From NCBI GenBank assembly GCA_016780775.1, contig JADHLI010000004.1, forward strand, positions 1-64,000: a stretch of DNA of 64,000 nucleotides, read 5' to 3'. This document shows positions 48,474-58,307 of the stretch, piece by piece. The notes under the pieces are model-generated. The model had not been told where the DNA came from, searched no databases, and worked only from the letters and a program-made list of their open reading frames with translations. Source of the stretch: Alphaproteobacteria bacterium. GTDB lineage: Bacteria; Pseudomonadota; Alphaproteobacteria; Puniceispirillales; Puniceispirillaceae. Made by a program: the position numbers and the translations under genes. Each line of letters opens with the position of its first letter. Position 1 is the first letter of the stretch.

Positions 48474-49691
48474 TTATGACGGCTCTTCTATCACATCTAC
48501 TTGAAAATCTTTATTCTGTAGCGCGGTGATGATTTCAGTTGCATGCGCTTGGCCTCTGGTATCTACCACCGCGTCAATTTTGGCTAGCTTGGCAGGGATA
48601 TCATAAAACATTCGTTGATGATAGATCTCTACGATGTTACCGCCGCAATCGGCAATCGCTGTTGAAATTTTTGCAAGCATGCCTGGCTCATCTGATATGC
48701 CGATGCGTAAACGAATAAGCCGGCCATCTGACATCATGTTACGGTTTAAAATAGTGCCTAGCAGGCGCATATCAATATTGCCGCCACAGATAATACCGCC
48801 AATTTTTTTGCCATTAAAACGGCTTGGGGCGGTAGCAATTGCAGCAAGACTAGCCGCGCCAGCGCCTTCGGCAATGACACGTTGCTGCTCAGCCAGTGTG
48901 CCAACTGCCCATTCCAGCTGTTGCTCGCCAACAATAATGATATCATCAACCAATTCTTCAATAATTGGCAGCGTAATGCTGCCTGGGCTTTTCACCGCTA
49001 TGCCTTCTGCTATTGTCTCCCCGCCGCAAATAACGGGCTGACCCGCAATCATTTGGCTCATAGAAGGGTAGAGTTCAGCCTCAACGCCGATAATCTGTAT
49101 TTCAGGTTTGATAGATTTCGCAATAAGCGCCATACCAGCGATAAGACCGCCGCCGCCTATCGGTACTATCAGCATATCTAGATCGGGCACATTTTGCAGC
49201 ATTTCAAGCCCTGCTGTGCCTTGTCCAGCTACCACATGCGGATTGTCATAAGGATGGATAAGGCTGTAGCCATGCGCGTCTATCAATGCGTTCACACTGC
49301 TTTCGCATTCATTCAAATTGCGCCCCTTAAGGACAATTTCCGCCCCATAAGAGCGGGTGCGCTCTACCTTAGCGAAAGGGGTTTGTTCTGGCATTACAAT
49401 GGTCGCCTTCAGACCCATGTTGCGAGCACGAAAGGCAAGGGCTTGTGCATGATTGCCAGCGGACATGGCGATAACGCCGCGCTTTTTGCTTGCCTCGTCC
49501 AGTGCAGCCAGCGCTATATATGCGCCGCGCGCTTTAAAAGAAGAGGTATATTGCAATTGTTCATGCTTGAAATAAAGCTGGCAGTTAAACTGCTCAGATA
49601 GGGCCGGCGATAACAGGGTGGGTGTTTCTATTATATGTCCTGCCAGAGCCTTGCTCGCAGCAAAAATATCTTCTGCATTAACAGCCGTCAT
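48474..49691 (-). CDS. ilvA: threonine ammonia-lyase with C-terminal ACT domain
   Basis: YFKHEQLQYTSSFKARGAYIALA; SAGNHAQALAFRA; PIGGGGLIAGMALIAKSI; ACT-like GISDEPGMLAKISTAIADCGGNI. Confidence 0.92.
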   Translation of the reverse strand: MTAVNAEDIFAASKALAGHIIETPTLLSPALSEQFNCQLYFKHEQLQYTSSFKARGAYIALAALDEASKKRGVIAMSAGNHAQALAFRARNMGLKATIVMPEQTPFAKVERTRSYGAEIVLKGRNLNECESSVNALIDAHGYSLIHPYDNPHVVAGQGTAGLEMLQNVPDLDMLIVPIGGGGLIAGMALIAKSIKPEIQIIGVEAELYPSMSQMIAGQPVICGGETIAEGIAVKSPGSITLPIIEELVDDIIIVGEQQLEWAVGTLAEQQRVIAEGAGAASLAAIATAPSRFNGKKIGGIICGGNIDMRLLGTILNRNMMSDGRLIRLRIGISDEPGMLAKISTAIADCGGNIVEIYHQRMFYDIPAKLAKIDAVVDTRGQAHATEIITALQNKDFQVDVIEEPS

Positions 49692-49852
49692 TTTGCATAT
49701 TCCCCTCGTTTTGTTACAAACGCATCTGATAATAAAACAGGGATTAAACAAAAGGGGGTATGAGGAATCCGACCCCTTTTTCTATTTTCCTGTCACTTGC
49801 CTGAAATTATAAGGAAAAATTATCAGGAGAAGTTATCAGGAAATAGGCCAGG

Positions 49853-49927
49853 AAATAGTCAACGGGTAAATAGTCAACAGGTAAATAGTCAACAGGTAAA
49901 TAGTCAACAGGTAAATAGTCAAACAGG
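49853..49927. repeat. 5 x 15-bp tandem repeat between hemB and ilvA, with degenerate copies to the left
   Basis: aaatagtcaacgggt|aaatagtcaacaggt x3|aaatagtcaaacagg. Confidence 0.92.
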
Positions 49928-49939
49928 CTATCGCAAGGG

Positions 49940-50938
49940 CTATGTGCCTAGCTTTTCCGCCATTTCTGGTGCGAAATAGGTTAAAATACCAGCTGCGCCG
50001 GCGCGTTTAAAGGCTAGCAGGCTCTCATACATCACTGCATCCCTGTCTAGCCAATCCCTTTCAGCTGCTGCATTCAGCATCGCATATTCGCCAGACACCT
50101 GATAAGCAAAGCAGGGAATATTATAGCTATCCGTAACTCGGCGTATGATATCTAAATATGGCATGCCAGGCTTGACCATCACCATATCTGCGCCTTCAGA
50201 AATATCGGCTGCCACCTCGCGCAGGGCTTCATCGCTATTGGCAGGGTCCATTTGATAGGTTTTTTTCCCCTCGCCACCTAGCTTGCTGCCCGCACCAACT
50301 GCATCCCGGAACGGGCCATAGAAGGCTGAGGCATATTTTGCTGCATAGGACATGATCATTACATTCGGGAAGTTACTGGCCTCTAGCATATCGCGGATGG
50401 CACCGACGCGCCCATCCATCATATCCGATGGCGCAATGATATCACAGCCAGCTTCAGCTAGCGTGCGTGCCTGCTCCACTAACATTTCAACCGTTGCATC
50501 ATTAACAATTTGGCCAGCTTCATCTAATAGCCCGTCATGGCCATGATCTGTGTAAGGGTCAAGGGCTACATCACAGACTATGCCAAGCTGAGGGCAGGCG
50601 GCCTTTACCGCTCTTACCGCTTCACAAATAAGGTTTTTATCATTTACCGCTTCAGTGCCGTCTGCTGTTTTTAGCCCGTCTGAGGTCTTTGGAAACAGCG
50701 CAATAGCAGGGATGCCTAGCTGTACAGCATTTTGTGCTTGCTCGATTATCTTATCAATAGAATGCCGGCCAACTCCGGGCATAGAAGCGATAGGCTCATA
50801 AATACCCATCCCCTCACAGACAAAAAGCGGCCAGATAAAATCAGCGGGAGATAGGCTATTTTCAGCGACCATATCGCGGATAAATTTTGCGCTTCTGGTG
50901 CGGCGTAAGCGCTGATAGGGAAAGTATGATTCTGTCAT
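49940..50938 (-). CDS. hemB: porphobilinogen synthase (delta-aminolevulinic acid dehydratase)
   Basis: RLRRTRSAKFIRDMVAENSLSPADFIWPLFVCEG; DVALDPYTDHGHDGL; MVKPGMPYLDIIRRV. Confidence 0.96.
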   Translation of the reverse strand: MTESYFPYQRLRRTRSAKFIRDMVAENSLSPADFIWPLFVCEGMGIYEPIASMPGVGRHSIDKIIEQAQNAVQLGIPAIALFPKTSDGLKTADGTEAVNDKNLICEAVRAVKAACPQLGIVCDVALDPYTDHGHDGLLDEAGQIVNDATVEMLVEQARTLAEAGCDIIAPSDMMDGRVGAIRDMLEASNFPNVMIMSYAAKYASAFYGPFRDAVGAGSKLGGEGKKTYQMDPANSDEALREVAADISEGADMVMVKPGMPYLDIIRRVTDSYNIPCFAYQVSGEYAMLNAAAERDWLDRDAVMYESLLAFKRAGAAGILTYFAPEMAEKLGT

Positions 50939-51235
50939 AATCTGCTCGTTTTTATTGCGCCGGGCCAGCTGTTCGCATCGCTTGTTAGCGGTTGAAGGTT
51001 TTAACACAAGATAATTTTTAGTTTTGGTTAGCACAAAAAGACAGGAAAATACACAAAATCTTATGCGTCAACAGCGCGCAGGGGGATAGATTATTAGCCC
51101 AAAACCGCTTTGCAACGCTTGCATCTTGTGGCAATTCTGCCCTAATATCCGAGGGATAATTACCATGAATTACGGGGCTTTATCTTATCCTGATTTAGCC
51201 CAAAACCTATTCTCTTCTCGGAGCCATTTCCTGTT

Positions 51236-52555
51236 ATGCGTTTGTCCCAATATTTTCTGCCTGTTTTAAAAGAAAATCCGAAAGAGGCACAGATTGTCTC
51301 CCACCGCCTGATGCTACGTGCTGGCATGATCCAGCAATCAAGTGCGGGTATTTATTCATGGCTACCAATGGGGCTGAAAGTCTTATCTAAGATTGAGCAG
51401 ATAGTGCGTGAAGAGCAAAACCGAAGTGGCGCGCTAGAGATCAAAATGCCGACAATCCAGCCGGCTGAGTTGTGGCAGGAATCTGGTCGCTATGACGATT
51501 ATGGGCTGGAAATGCTGCGCATCAAAGACCGTCATGACCGCGATATGCTTTATGGTCCGACAAATGAAGAGCAGGTAACAGATATTTGCCGCGCACATAT
51601 CAAAAGCTATCGTGCGTTGCCAGTTAACCTCTACCATATCCAGTGGAAGTTCAGAGATGAGGTGCGGCCACGTTTTGGCGTGATGCGGGGGCGTGAATTT
51701 TATATGAAGGATGCTTATTCTTTTGATCTGACTGCAGAGGATGCGCGCATTGCCTATAACAAGATGTTTGTTGCGTATCTCAAAACATTTGCCCGTCTTG
51801 GCCTAACCGCTATCCCGATGGAAGCAGATACTGGCCCGATAGGCGGCGATTTAAGCCATGAGTTTATAATTCTGGCTGACACAGGTGAAAGCGGGGTTTA
51901 TTTCCATAAAGACTGGCAAGAAAAAGATATGGTTGCCGACATTTCTTACGGCGATGCTCTACAGCCCGTAGTTGACCAGTTCACCCAGCTCTATGCGCGC
52001 ACAGACGAGACCCATGATGCTGAAACCTGTCCTGTCCCGGAGGCAGATTTAATGATGCGGCGCGGCATTGAAGTTGGCCATATTTTCTATTTTGGTACCA
52101 AATATTCAGCTGCGATGGGGGCATCTGTCTCTGGTCCGGATGGGGAGATGGAAGATTTGCATATGGGCTCTTATGGGATTGGTGTATCGCGTCTAGTTGG
52201 CGCAATTATTGAGGCCAGCCATGATGATAAGGGGATTATCTGGCCAGCATCTGTTAGTCCGTTCGATGCTGGTATTGTTAATCTGAAGCCAGGTCATAGC
52301 GAGACCGACAAGGCTACAGACATGATTTATCAAGCGGCTAGAGAGGCCGGTCATGATATTTTGCTAGATGACAGCACTGATTCTGCGGGTGCAAAATTGG
52401 CACGAACGGATTTAATAGGCCTGCCATGGCAAATTATTGCTGGACCCCGTTCCACCGAGAGAGGGGTTGTGGAGCTGAAATGCAGAAGAACAGGGGACGT
52501 GGTTGAGCATAGCCCAGAAGATGCTGCTGCCGCATTATTGGCGCATTTAACTTAG
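51236..52555 (+). CDS. proS: proline--tRNA ligase
   Basis: [89 protein letters not shown]. Confidence 0.97.
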   Translation: MRLSQYFLPVLKENPKEAQIVSHRLMLRAGMIQQSSAGIYSWLPMGLKVLSKIEQIVREEQNRSGALEIKMPTIQPAELWQESGRYDDYGLEMLRIKDRHDRDMLYGPTNEEQVTDICRAHIKSYRALPVNLYHIQWKFRDEVRPRFGVMRGREFYMKDAYSFDLTAEDARIAYNKMFVAYLKTFARLGLTAIPMEADTGPIGGDLSHEFIILADTGESGVYFHKDWQEKDMVADISYGDALQPVVDQFTQLYARTDETHDAETCPVPEADLMMRRGIEVGHIFYFGTKYSAAMGASVSGPDGEMEDLHMGSYGIGVSRLVGAIIEASHDDKGIIWPASVSPFDAGIVNLKPGHSETDKATDMIYQAAREAGHDILLDDSTDSAGAKLARTDLIGLPWQIIAGPRSTERGVVELKCRRTGDVVEHSPEDAAAALLAHLT

Positions 52556-52617
52556 ATAGATAAGTTAGATAGATAAGTTAGATAAATTAGCTTAGCGAAA
52601 TTAGCCTAGAGAAATAG
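52552..52617. repeat. 5 x 13-14-bp tandem repeat starting within the proS stop codon region
   Basis: ttagatagataag|ttagatagataag|ttagataaattag|cttagcgaaattag|cctagagaaatag. Confidence 0.85.
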
Positions 52618-52684
52618 TACTGCCGGATAGTTAGTAATTATAAAAAGCCAATCAGGCATGCAAGATGAGAAGAAAGGCACATAG

Positions 52685-53935
52685 ATGATTTTTAAACCAG
52701 TTGAACGGCTGTTAGCGTTTCGCTATTTGCGCGCCCGCCGGGAAGAGGGGTTTATATCGGTTATCGCGTGGTTTTCTTTTGCTGGCATTACCCTTGGCGT
52801 TGCTACGCTGATCATTGTGATGAGCGTGATGAACGGCTTTCGCACAGAGCTTATTAATCGCATCCTTGGTCTAAACGGGCATATTGGCGTTTTTTCGGCG
52901 ACCTCTGAGCCGCTAAAGGATTATGACAGGCTGGCTTTGAAGCTGGCGGAGTTGCCAAACGTCATCGCCGCTACCCCGCAAGTACAAGGCCAAGTTATGG
53001 CGAGCTCTTCGCGTGGTCAGGCAGGGGCGGTTGTACGCGGTGTTGCTTGGTCAGATCTGGCCGCAAGGAAGCCGCTTTGGGATAGTTTGAGCCAGCAAGC
53101 GATTGCAGCCTTCAGGGACGATAAACACATACTAATAGGTGAGACGATGGCCTTTCGTCTTGGCTTAAAGCTAGGCGATAAGCTTACCTTGTTATCAGCA
53201 TCGGGGCGAACAACAGCTTTTGGCTCTATTCCTACCAAGCGTACCTTCACCATTGGCGGTTTATTCAAAGTCGGCATGCATGAATATGATAATAGTTTTA
53301 TCTTTATGCCGCTTTCGCAAGCGCAAAGCTTTTTTCACCTACCAGAGGCAGTATCAGGGATTGAGGTTTATTCAGATGCGCCTTTGAAAATAGGTTTTTT
53401 GCGCAATGCTATTACGGTTAGCCTTGGCAGTAAATACCGGCAATTTGACTGGCAGGAACGCAATAAGAGCTTTTTAAATGCGCTAAATGTTGAGCGTAAT
53501 GTCATGTTCATTATTCTAACGCTTATCATCCTTGTTGCAGCCTTTAATATTGTCTCTTCTATGATTATGTTGGTGCGTTCGAAAAATGCAGATATTGCTG
53601 TATTGCGTTCTATGGGAGCAAGTTCTGCTATGGTGATGCGAGTATTTTTAATCACCGGCGCATCTATTGGCATGATAGGTACATTTGTAGGGACAGTTAT
53701 TGGCCTTTTATTCTGCTGGCAAATCGACAATATCAAACAAATTATTGAGGGGCTTTCTGGGGCAGAATTATTTTCTGCTGAGATTTATTATCTTTCTAAA
53801 CTGCCAGCTATCATTGACCCGGCAGAAGTGTTGATGGTGGTCTTTATGGCCTTGGTACTGAGCCTTATTGCGAGCCTGTATCCAGCATGGCGTGCCTCCT
53901 ATATTGCCCCGGCAGAGGTGCTGCGCTATGAGTAA
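52685..53935 (+). CDS. lipoprotein-releasing ABC transporter permease (LolC/E family)
   Basis: ERLLAFRYLRARREEGFISVIAWFSFAGITLGVATLIIVMSVMNGFR; NIVSSMIMLVRSKNADIAVLRSMGAS. Confidence 0.95.
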   Translation: MIFKPVERLLAFRYLRARREEGFISVIAWFSFAGITLGVATLIIVMSVMNGFRTELINRILGLNGHIGVFSATSEPLKDYDRLALKLAELPNVIAATPQVQGQVMASSSRGQAGAVVRGVAWSDLAARKPLWDSLSQQAIAAFRDDKHILIGETMAFRLGLKLGDKLTLLSASGRTTAFGSIPTKRTFTIGGLFKVGMHEYDNSFIFMPLSQAQSFFHLPEAVSGIEVYSDAPLKIGFLRNAITVSLGSKYRQFDWQERNKSFLNALNVERNVMFIILTLIILVAAFNIVSSMIMLVRSKNADIAVLRSMGASSAMVMRVFLITGASIGMIGTFVGTVIGLLFCWQIDNIKQIIEGLSGAELFSAEIYYLSKLPAIIDPAEVLMVVFMALVLSLIASLYPAWRASYIAPAEVLRYE

Positions 53936-54611
53936 TCCAGTCCTTCGCTTGGAAAATATTCATCGCCGTTACCAGCAGGCAGAGCGAGTGATAGAGGTTT
54001 TAAATGGGGCTAGTCTTGAGCTTTACCCTGGCCAGCTTACCGCATTGGTTGGTCCATCTGGTGCGGGGAAAACAACTTTGCTAAATATGGCAGGTCTTCT
54101 GGAGCGCCCTGATGCAGGAGAGGTTTTCATCCAGCAAGTGGCCACTGCTAAATTATCGGAGCGCAGGCGTACCAAATTACGAGGCTTGCATATCGGTTTT
54201 GTGTTTCAGTTTCACCGTCTATTTCCAGAATTTACTGCTGCTGAGAATATTGTGATCGCACAGATGATAAATCAGCTTCCAGCTAAAGAAGCACAAGAAC
54301 GGGCACAATCTCTTCTCTCTATGGTGGGTTTGCAAGATAGAGCTATGCATCGGCCAGCCCAGCTATCGGGCGGGGAGCAGCAACGGGTTGCCATTGCCCG
54401 CGCAGTTGCTAATGCCCCCGAAATTTTGCTTGCTGATGAGCCGACAGGTAATCTTGATCCGGAAACTGCCGATACAGTTTTTCAGGCATTGCAAAAGCTG
54501 GTGCATGGCACCCAGACAGCTGCGCTTATCGTCACCCATAATGAAAGGCTGGCCAGCCAAATGGACAGGGTATTACGCATTGAAAAAGGCCAGCTGGTTG
54601 CTGAGGGATAA
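53928..54611 (+). CDS. lolD: lipoprotein-releasing ABC transporter ATP-binding protein
   Basis: Walker [64 protein letters not shown]. Confidence 0.95.
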   Translation: MSNPVLRLENIHRRYQQAERVIEVLNGASLELYPGQLTALVGPSGAGKTTLLNMAGLLERPDAGEVFIQQVATAKLSERRRTKLRGLHIGFVFQFHRLFPEFTAAENIVIAQMINQLPAKEAQERAQSLLSMVGLQDRAMHRPAQLSGGEQQRVAIARAVANAPEILLADEPTGNLDPETADTVFQALQKLVHGTQTAALIVTHNERLASQMDRVLRIEKGQLVAEG

Positions 54612-54613
54612 GT

Positions 54614-57600
54614 ATGGATGAGCTAAGTCCCTATGATAAAGAGGCAAGCATCAGCGCGGATAATAAAGCCGCTAGCAATGCTGGTGGGGGGCATGCTGGG
54701 TTTGTTCATTTGCGTGTGCATTCTGCCTATTCCCTATCTGAAAGTACTTTGCAAATAGCTAAACTTGCCGAGCTTGCAGCCCTAGATCGACAACCAGCAT
54801 TGGCAATTACTGACAGCTTTAATATGTTTGGTGCCTTTGAGTTTTCTGAAAAAATGCAAGGCAAGGGTATCCAGCCAATTATCGGGGCTAAGGTAGAGAT
54901 ATCTGACCAGTATGGGATTGGGGAAATTGCCCTGCTAGCACAAAATGAAACGGGCTACATTCATCTAAGCCATCTGATATCAGACGCCCTGTTGGATAGT
55001 GAGGCGACCTCGTCACCTGTTATCCCAGTAGAAGCGCTTGGCAAGCGCGCAGAAGGGCTGATTGTGCTATCTGGTGGTTTGCGTGATGGCTTTATCGGCA
55101 AGCTAGCCTCACAAGAGCAAACCAAACATTTGGCAGAACGGATTGACTGGCTGCAAGCACATTTTGGTGACCGTGCCTATATCGAAATACAGCGTCATGG
55201 GAAGCCTATAGAGACAGCGGCAGAAGCGCTGTTATTAGCAGAGGCAGACCGGACCAATATGCCGATTGTGGCAACAAATGATTGTTATTTTGATGAAGCC
55301 TCCATGCATGTCTCACAAAAAGTGCTGCATTGCATTGCCTCGTCTGAACGGCTGGCCTCAATGGAAGAAACTGGGATTACAGCACAGCATTTCTTTAAAA
55401 ATGCTGCGCAGATGGCAGCGCTATTTGCTGATATTCCCGAAGCGATTGAAAATACTCTAAATATTGCCCAGCGTTGTAGCTTTGTTGTTGGGCGCCGCTC
55501 CCCTATCTTGCCCTCAACCGAAGATGAAGATGAAGCAGAGCAGTTGCGTCTGTTAGCGCGGCAAGGTCTGGAAGCTCGGCTGAATAGCCTGAAAGTCATG
55601 GAAAAGCCCTATTATGACGGCGATGCGGACGAACGAAAGGCCTATGAAGACAGGTTGGAAATGGAGCTGGATATCATTATATCCATGGGATTTTCTGGCT
55701 ATTTCTTGATTGTCTCGGACTTTATTCGATGGTCAAAGGAAAATAAAATAGCTGTTGGACCCGGGCGCGGCTCTGGCGCGGGTTCAGTAGTGGCTTGGTC
55801 ACTATTGATTACAGACCTTGACCCGCTTCGCTGGGGATTGCTGTTTGAGCGGTTTTTGAATCCAGAGCGGGTGTCGATGCCTGATTTTGATATCGATTTC
55901 TGTCAGGAGCGACGCGAGGAAGTCATCCGTTATGTGCAGAATAAATATGGCCATGACAAAGTTGCCCAGATAATTACCTTTGGAACGTTACAGGCACGTG
56001 CGGCTTTGCGCGATGTAGGGCGGGTTTTAGATATGCCCTATGGGCTGGTTGACAGGGTTGCGAAGATGGTGCCAAGCAATCCAGCTGCACCTGTCAGTAT
56101 TGGGCAGGCGTTGAAATCAGAAGATGAGTTGCGCCGCCTTTATGATGAGGATGAACAAGTTGCGCATCTGATTACCACCGCACGCAAGCTAGAAGGGCTT
56201 TATCGGCATGTATCGACCCACGCAGCTGGGCTCGTCATCGCGGACAGATCTCTACCAGAATTAGTGCCAGTTTACCGTGACCCGCGTTCAGATATGCCGG
56301 TAACGCAGTTCAATATGAAATCAGTTGAACAGGTAGGGTTGGTCAAGTTTGATTTTCTTGGGTTGAAGACGCTTACTGTTATTGAAAAAGCGCTTGCCTT
56401 GCTTAAGAAACGAGATATCGCGGTAGATATTAATACCATCCCGCTGGATGATGAAAAAACCTATAAGATGCTTTCGGACGGTGATACTGTTGGCGTATTT
56501 CAGCTGGAATCTAGCGGGATGCGTGATGTTTTGCGCGGGCTAAAGCCAGATAGATTTGAAGATATTATCGCGGTTGTGGCGTTGTACCGCCCTGGGCCAA
56601 TGGAAAATATCCCTGTTTATATCAATCGTAAACATGAGCGTGAGCCTGTTGCTTATATGCACCCGCTGCTAGAGCCTATATTAAGCGAAACTTACGGGAT
56701 TATGATCTATCAGGAGCAGGTTCAGCAGGCAGCGCGCGATCTTGCAGGCTACACCTTAGGCGGAGCAGACTTATTGCGCCGCGCGATGGGTAAAAAGATT
56801 AAAGAAGAAATGGATCAGCAGCGCGAGACCTTTATTAAAGGGGCGGGCGCTAATGACATTAGTGCGAAACTTGCCTCTGATATTTTTGATCAAATTGCTT
56901 CTTTTGCAGGTTACGGTTTTAATAAATCGCACGCGGCAGCTTATGCGCTGGTTTGTTATCAAACAGCGTGGCTAAAGGCGAATTATCCGGTGGAATTTCT
57001 GGCTGCGTCCATGGCACTAGATGCCGGTAATACCGAAAAGCTGGCGGTATTCACGCAGGATTGTCTGTATAAGAAAATCTCTGTTTTGCCGCCTGATTTA
57101 AACCGATCTGAGGGATCTTTTTCTGTACAAAAAGATGATGCTGGCGAATGGGCTATCCGATATGCGCTAGGTGCGGTGCGCAATGTCGGGGCAGAAGCGA
57201 TGGAAAAGCTGGTTGGTCTGCGGGATGCGGATGGTGAATTTGCTTCGCTAGATGATTTAGCTAGGCGCTTGCCACGCGAAGGGGCGAATAAACGCCAGCT
57301 TGAAAATTTGGTTAAGGCAGGCGCTTTTGATGGTCTGCATAAAAATCGTCGCCAAGTGTTTGAAGCTCTAGACCAATTGCTGGGCCAATCTGACTTTTAT
57401 CGTGAAGAAGCCCAGTCATCACAAAGCAATCTATTTGGCGCCGATAGTGTGGATGCATCGCCTGTTTTTCGTTTCTCTGAAGGTCCTGACTGGACGCAAT
57501 CTGACCGCCTGAAGCTAGAATTTGAAGCGTTGGGACTTTATCTCTCCTCTCATCCATTGGATAGCTATCATGCCCAGCTGGCGAAGCTGAATGTTACGCC

Positions 57601-58120
57601 ATCCAACCAAATAGCCGCAGCCATGCAGAGCCAGATGAGCGCGCGTGTGCGTTTGGCGGGTAAAATTAGCGCGGTTCAAGAGCGCGTATCAGCGAAAGGT
57701 AATCGTTTTGCCTTTGTTCAGCTCACGGATAAGGCAGGAATGTTTGAAGCGACTTTTTTCTCTGAAGCGCTGAACGCCGCCCGGCCATTATTGGATAGCG
57801 ATGCACCAGTGCTTTTAAGTGCAGATGCAAAACAGGAAAATGATACCATAAGATTGCTCGCTGTTCGCTTGCAATCCCTAGATGAAGCAATTGCGATGCA
57901 TCATTCAGGCTTAGGGCTGAAAATAGCAGATGCTAGTTGTCTTTTGCCTATTAAAGACGCTTTGCGCGAGGATGGTGGTGGGCTGGCACCTCTAAAATTC
58001 GTGGTGATGGAAGGTACAAGGGAAATAGAAATCACTGTGCCAACTAAGTTCCGCTTAAGTGGGGGCTTGCGCCAAAAACTGCATACTATTCCCGGTATCG
58101 TCTCTATGTTTGAGATTTAA
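54614..58120 (+). CDS. dnaE: DNA polymerase III subunit alpha
   Basis: FVHLRVHSAYSLSESTLQI; VGPGRGSGAGSVVAWSLLITDLDPLRWGLLFERFLNPERVSMPDFDIDFCQERREEVI. Confidence 0.97.
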   Translation: MDELSPYDKEASISADNKAASNAGGGHAGFVHLRVHSAYSLSESTLQIAKLAELAALDRQPALAITDSFNMFGAFEFSEKMQGKGIQPIIGAKVEISDQYGIGEIALLAQNETGYIHLSHLISDALLDSEATSSPVIPVEALGKRAEGLIVLSGGLRDGFIGKLASQEQTKHLAERIDWLQAHFGDRAYIEIQRHGKPIETAAEALLLAEADRTNMPIVATNDCYFDEASMHVSQKVLHCIASSERLASMEETGITAQHFFKNAAQMAALFADIPEAIENTLNIAQRCSFVVGRRSPILPSTEDEDEAEQLRLLARQGLEARLNSLKVMEKPYYDGDADERKAYEDRLEMELDIIISMGFSGYFLIVSDFIRWSKENKIAVGPGRGSGAGSVVAWSLLITDLDPLRWGLLFERFLNPERVSMPDFDIDFCQERREEVIRYVQNKYGHDKVAQIITFGTLQARAALRDVGRVLDMPYGLVDRVAKMVPSNPAAPVSIGQALKSEDELRRLYDEDEQVAHLITTARKLEGLYRHVSTHAAGLVIADRSLPELVPVYRDPRSDMPVTQFNMKSVEQVGLVKFDFLGLKTLTVIEKALALLKKRDIAVDINTIPLDDEKTYKMLSDGDTVGVFQLESSGMRDVLRGLKPDRFEDIIAVVALYRPGPMENIPVYINRKHEREPVAYMHPLLEPILSETYGIMIYQEQVQQAARDLAGYTLGGADLLRRAMGKKIKEEMDQQRETFIKGAGANDISAKLASDIFDQIASFAGYGFNKSHAAAYALVCYQTAWLKANYPVEFLAASMALDAGNTEKLAVFTQDCLYKKISVLPPDLNRSEGSFSVQKDDAGEWAIRYALGAVRNVGAEAMEKLVGLRDADGEFASLDDLARRLPREGANKRQLENLVKAGAFDGLHKNRRQVFEALDQLLGQSDFYREEAQSSQSNLFGADSVDASPVFRFSEGPDWTQSDRLKLEFEALGLYLSSHPLDSYHAQLAKLNVTPSNQIAAAMQSQMSARVRLAGKISAVQERVSAKGNRFAFVQLTDKAGMFEATFFSEALNAARPLLDSDAPVLLSADAKQENDTIRLLAVRLQSLDEAIAMHHSGLGLKIADASCLLPIKDALREDGGGLAPLKFVVMEGTREIEITVPTKFRLSGGLRQKLHTIPGIVSMFEI

Positions 58121-58237
58121 TTTAGATAGCCAAGCATTATGGCCATTTTTTGCTTGATTGGATATGTAAATTCAGCTAAAAGCCTGTTCATAAATCACAC
58201 ATGAGGGTGGTGTTTTCAGCCAATTCTGAAATTGCCG

Positions 58238-58289
58238 TCCGGTGAGGGTTTCTGCCCTTTCTTATACCCCTCATGGAGGCCTAACCGGA
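58238..58289 (+). promoter_or_regulatory. candidate structured rpsB 5' leader
   Basis: TCCGGT(58238-58243)/ACCGGA(58284-58289) plus GAGGG(58244-58248)/CCCTC(58268-58272), 18 nt before the rpsB ATG. Confidence 0.5.
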
Positions 58290-58307
58290 AAACAGGAGTA
58301 ATACTCG

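Noticed and set aside
32786-49691. Two threonine-dehydratase family genes as a duplication of note
   Set aside because: They differ in length (with and without ACT domain) and such paralogues are common; no sign of recent duplication.
49853-49927. Possible CRISPR array
   Set aside because: Units are contiguous 15-mers with no unique spacers, and no cas genes are in the window. The same reasoning applies to the other tandem arrays.
49797-49979. 60-aa ORF with NSQQVNSQQV repeats
   Set aside because: Created by the 15-bp intergenic tandem repeat and extends into the hemB 3' end on the opposite strand; no evidence of translation.
54614-58120. Intein or insertion in dnaE
   Set aside because: 1168 aa and colinear motifs; normal length for DnaE.
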